In this document: piece by piece, positions 62,015-64,000 of the stretch
Layout of the letters: each line of letters opens with the position of its first letter
Numbering within the stretch: the first letter of the stretch is position 1
From: Budorcas taxicolor
Taxonomy: Eukaryota; Chordata; Mammalia; Artiodactyla; Bovidae
Direction: 5' to 3'
NCBI RefSeq assembly: GCF_023091745.1
Contig: NW_026291765.1
Coordinates: forward strand, 124,001-188,000
Length of the DNA: 64,000 nt
The notes under the pieces: model-generated
Databases searched by the model: none
What the model saw: the letters and a program-made list of their open reading frames with translations, nothing else
Told to the model about the DNA's origin: nothing
Program-made: the position numbers and the translations under genes

Positions 62015-62830
62015 AACGGGGCTCCTCTGGATGTGGGCGGGACCCTCGTAATTCCTCTCGAGTGGAGACGGCTAGGTCGGGGAACTTCTTGATTTGCACC
62101 AAGGGTGTGAAGGACCCTTTCGAAGTTCCAGAGGTGAGGTGTGATCAGCCTCGAGACGCCTCAGCGGAAATGGGCCTCATCTCGCCTGGAGGGGAGAACC
62201 TCCTGGATTTTCTCGAGTTGCGGCAGGTCTTCTCGAGTTACGACGGGGACCTCAGGGACCCGCTCTGGTGGCCTCAGGAAAGGCCAGTCCCCATGCGAGT
62301 TGCTAGGGGACCACTCGGGATTCCTCTCCCGTCCATGCCGGGGCCTCAGTCCTTGTGTGGAGTCGGGGCCGGAACCTGAGGATTCCTCTCCAGTGTTGCC
62401 ATGGATCTTGGGGTGCTTCTGAGTCTCCCCAGGGGAGTCAGGCCTCGTCTCGAGTGGGGGCTTGCACGTGCGCTTTCCTCCCGAGCTGCAGCAGTAGTGT
62501 CACGCTTCCTGTCACGTGGATCAAGGGATCTGTGGCTTTCCCTCGAGGCTGTCCCTCGAGGCTTTCCCACGAGGCTTTCCCACAGGGCTGTGCCACGTGC
62601 CACCTTGGTGTGAGTCGATCCTCGGCGTGAAAGACGAGCCGGTGAAGGGAAAAGAGGTTCCTCTGGAATGGACTGAGACATCTGGGGGACTCTTGGAATG
62701 GTGGCACGACCCTGGAGTTCCTCTCGCCGTTCCTGTTGAGAGGGCCTCCTCTTGAGATGCGACGGGAACGCCGGGAACTCTTTCCCGACGAAGCAGGGAA
62801 AGGTTCCCTCATCTCGAGCTACGAGGCGGA
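62015..62830. repeat. Satellite monomer 77
   Basis: Barcode 36A 299A 448T 790T, close to 25, 55 and 64. BamHI lost as GGTTCC. Confidence 0.93.
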
Positions 62831-63646
62831 AACGGGGCTCCTCTGGATGTGGGCGGGACCCTCGTGATTCCTCTCGAGTGGAGACGGCTAGGTCGGGGAA
62901 CTTCTTGATTTGCACCAAGGGTGTGAAGGACCCTTTCGAAGTTCCAGAGGGGAGGTGTGATCCGCCTCGAGACGCCTCTGCGGAAATGGGCCTCATCTCG
63001 CCTGGAGGGGAGAACCTCCTGGATTTTCTCGAGTTGCGGCAGGTCTTCTCGAGTTACGACGGGGACCTCAGGGACCCGCTCTGGTGGCCTCAGGAAAGGC
63101 CAGTCCCCATGCGAGTTGCTAGGGGACCTCTCGGGATTCCTCTCCCGTCCATGCCGGGGCCTCAGTCCTTGTGTGGAGTCGGGGCCGGAACCTGAGGATT
63201 CCTCTCCAGTGTTGCCATGGATCTTGGGGTGCTTCTGAGTCTCCCCAGGGGAGTCAGTCCTCGTCTCGAGTGGGGGCATGCACGTGTGCTTTCCTCCCGA
63301 GCTGCAGCAGTAGTGTCACGCTTCCTGTCACGTGGATCAAGGGATCTGTGGCTTTCCCTCGAGGCTGTCCCTCGAGGCTTTCCCACGAGGCTTTCCCACA
63401 GGGCTGTGCCACGTGCCACCTTGGTGTGAGTCGATCCTCGGCGTGAAAGACGAGCCGGTGATGGGAAAAGAGGTTCCTCTTGAATGGACTGAGACATCTG
63501 GGGGACTCTTGGAATGGTGGCACGACCCTGGAGTTCCTCTCGCCGTTCCTGTTGAGAGGGCCTCCTCTTGAGATGCAACGGGAACGCCGGGAACTCTTTC
63601 CCGACGAAGCAGGGAAAGGATCCCTCATCTCGAGCTACGAGGCGGA
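62831..63646. repeat. Satellite monomer 78
   Basis: Barcode 133C 149T 428T 457T 632T with private GAGGGGAGG near 62951, CCTCTTGAATGG near 63481 and GATGCAACG near 63578. BamHI present. Confidence 0.93.
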
Positions 63647-64000
63647 AACGGGGCTCCTCTGGATGTCGGCGGGACCCTCGTGATTCCTCTCGAGTGGAGA
63701 CGGCTAGGTCGGGGAACTTCTTGATTTGCACCAAGGGTGTGAAGGACCGTTTCGAAGTTCCAGAGGTGAGGTGTGATCAGCCTCGAGACGCCTCAGCGGA
63801 AATGGGCCTCATCTCGCCTGGAGCGGAGAACCTCCTGGATTTTCTCGAGTTGCGGCAGGTCTTCTCGAGTTACGACGGGGACCTCAGGGACCCGCTCTGG
63901 TGGCCTCAGGAAAGGCCAGTCCCCATGCGAGTTGCTAGGGGACCTCTCGGGATTCCTCTCCCGTCCATGCCGGGGCCTCAGTCCTTGTGTGGAGTCGGGG
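63647..64000. repeat. Satellite monomer 79 (partial, first 354 bases)
   Basis: Barcode so far 21C 103G 178C, but with majority 238T, 284A and 306A, unlike every other 103G/178C copy. Cut by the window edge; the array clearly continues. Confidence 0.93.

Larger units (their letters stand above)
1..64000. repeat. Satellite I-type tandem array, 816-bp monomer
   Basis: The 816-base unit recurs head to tail from the first to the last base with no interruption, inversion or foreign insert. There are 78 full copies and a 354-base partial copy. Unit length and ~31-bp internal periodicity fit bovid satellite I (1.714/1.715 family), the centromeric satellite of sheep and goat; this assignment is recalled family knowledge, not a search. 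No gene is supported anywhere: reading frames recur in every copy in several frames on both strands, overlap one another and encode low-complexity Arg/Ser/Pro/Gly-rich peptides. Barcode notation used in the monomer entries is site (1-816 within the monomer) plus base. Majority states are 21G 36G 42T 58C 61G 76T 101C 103C 104T 111G 133A 144G 149A 178G 204T 228G 230C 238T 245C 277C 284A 299T 306A 325C 330C 367G 393C 428G 448A 457C 543C 565C 614T 632A 649C 655T 718C 764C 775C 788G 790A 801C. States 788G with 790A give GGATCC (BamHI), 801C gives CTCGAG and 801A gives TCTAGA. Confidence 0.95.

Noticed and set aside
1..64000. CRISPR-like or bacterial repeat system
   Set aside because: There are no short repeats separated by unique spacers. 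The 816-bp unit is contiguous with itself and the base composition and structure are those of eukaryotic satellite DNA.
1..64000. Ribosomal DNA or another tandem RNA gene array
   Set aside because: The unit is too short and contains nothing recognisable as 5S, tRNA or large rRNA sequence, and no Pol III terminator T-run is present in the monomer.

Overview
The whole 64,000-base window is one uninterrupted head-to-tail satellite DNA array. A GC- and CpG-rich unit of 816 bp is repeated in one orientation, giving 78 complete monomers (taking the first base as an arbitrary start) and a 354-base partial 79th. I see no unique sequence, transposable element, RNA gene, CRISPR array, bacterial regulatory element or supportable protein-coding gene. 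The 816-bp length, the ~31-bp internal periodicity and the clear mammalian centromeric-satellite style match the bovid satellite I (1.714/1.715) family. In sheep and goat this family has ~0.8-kb monomers that form blocks at acrocentric centromeres. The most likely source is therefore a caprine genome (sheep, goat or a close relative). A deer is the main alternative, because cervid satellite I also has ~0.8-kb units with 31-bp subrepeats.

Length is strikingly constant. Only eight single-base indels are visible, in monomers 30, 31, 34, 62, 68 (one insertion and one deletion) and 70 (two deletions). Most monomers differ from the majority sequence by a handful to about twenty substitutions. Many substitutions recur as linked groups, so each monomer can be given a barcode. 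I number sites 1-816 from the start of each monomer, with the first at window base 1. Barcodes below list departures from the majority base, for example 36A.

Layout. Monomers 1-10 (1-8160) are the most individually diverged and all keep a BamHI site at 788-793. Monomers 11-15 hold a tandem 1632-bp dimer duplication. Monomers 16-27 are mixed and nearly alternate between BamHI-plus and BamHI-minus. Monomers 28-42 carry a four-to-five-monomer higher-order repeat (types A-B-C-D). Monomers 43-50 carry nearly identical dimers. Monomers 53-58 are a duplicated trimer (2448 bp). Monomers 60-72 contain a duplicated hexamer (about 4.9 kb) that shares private mutations, including a 1-bp deletion. Monomers 73-79 reuse the same haplotypes in new order.

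Biologically this looks like centromeric or pericentromeric heterochromatin shaped by unequal crossing over and gene conversion. The value of the window lies in the local higher-order structure and haplotype gradient, not in any encoded protein system. The many open reading frames are by-products: 816 is divisible by 3, the sequence is stop-poor, and the same frames reappear in every copy.
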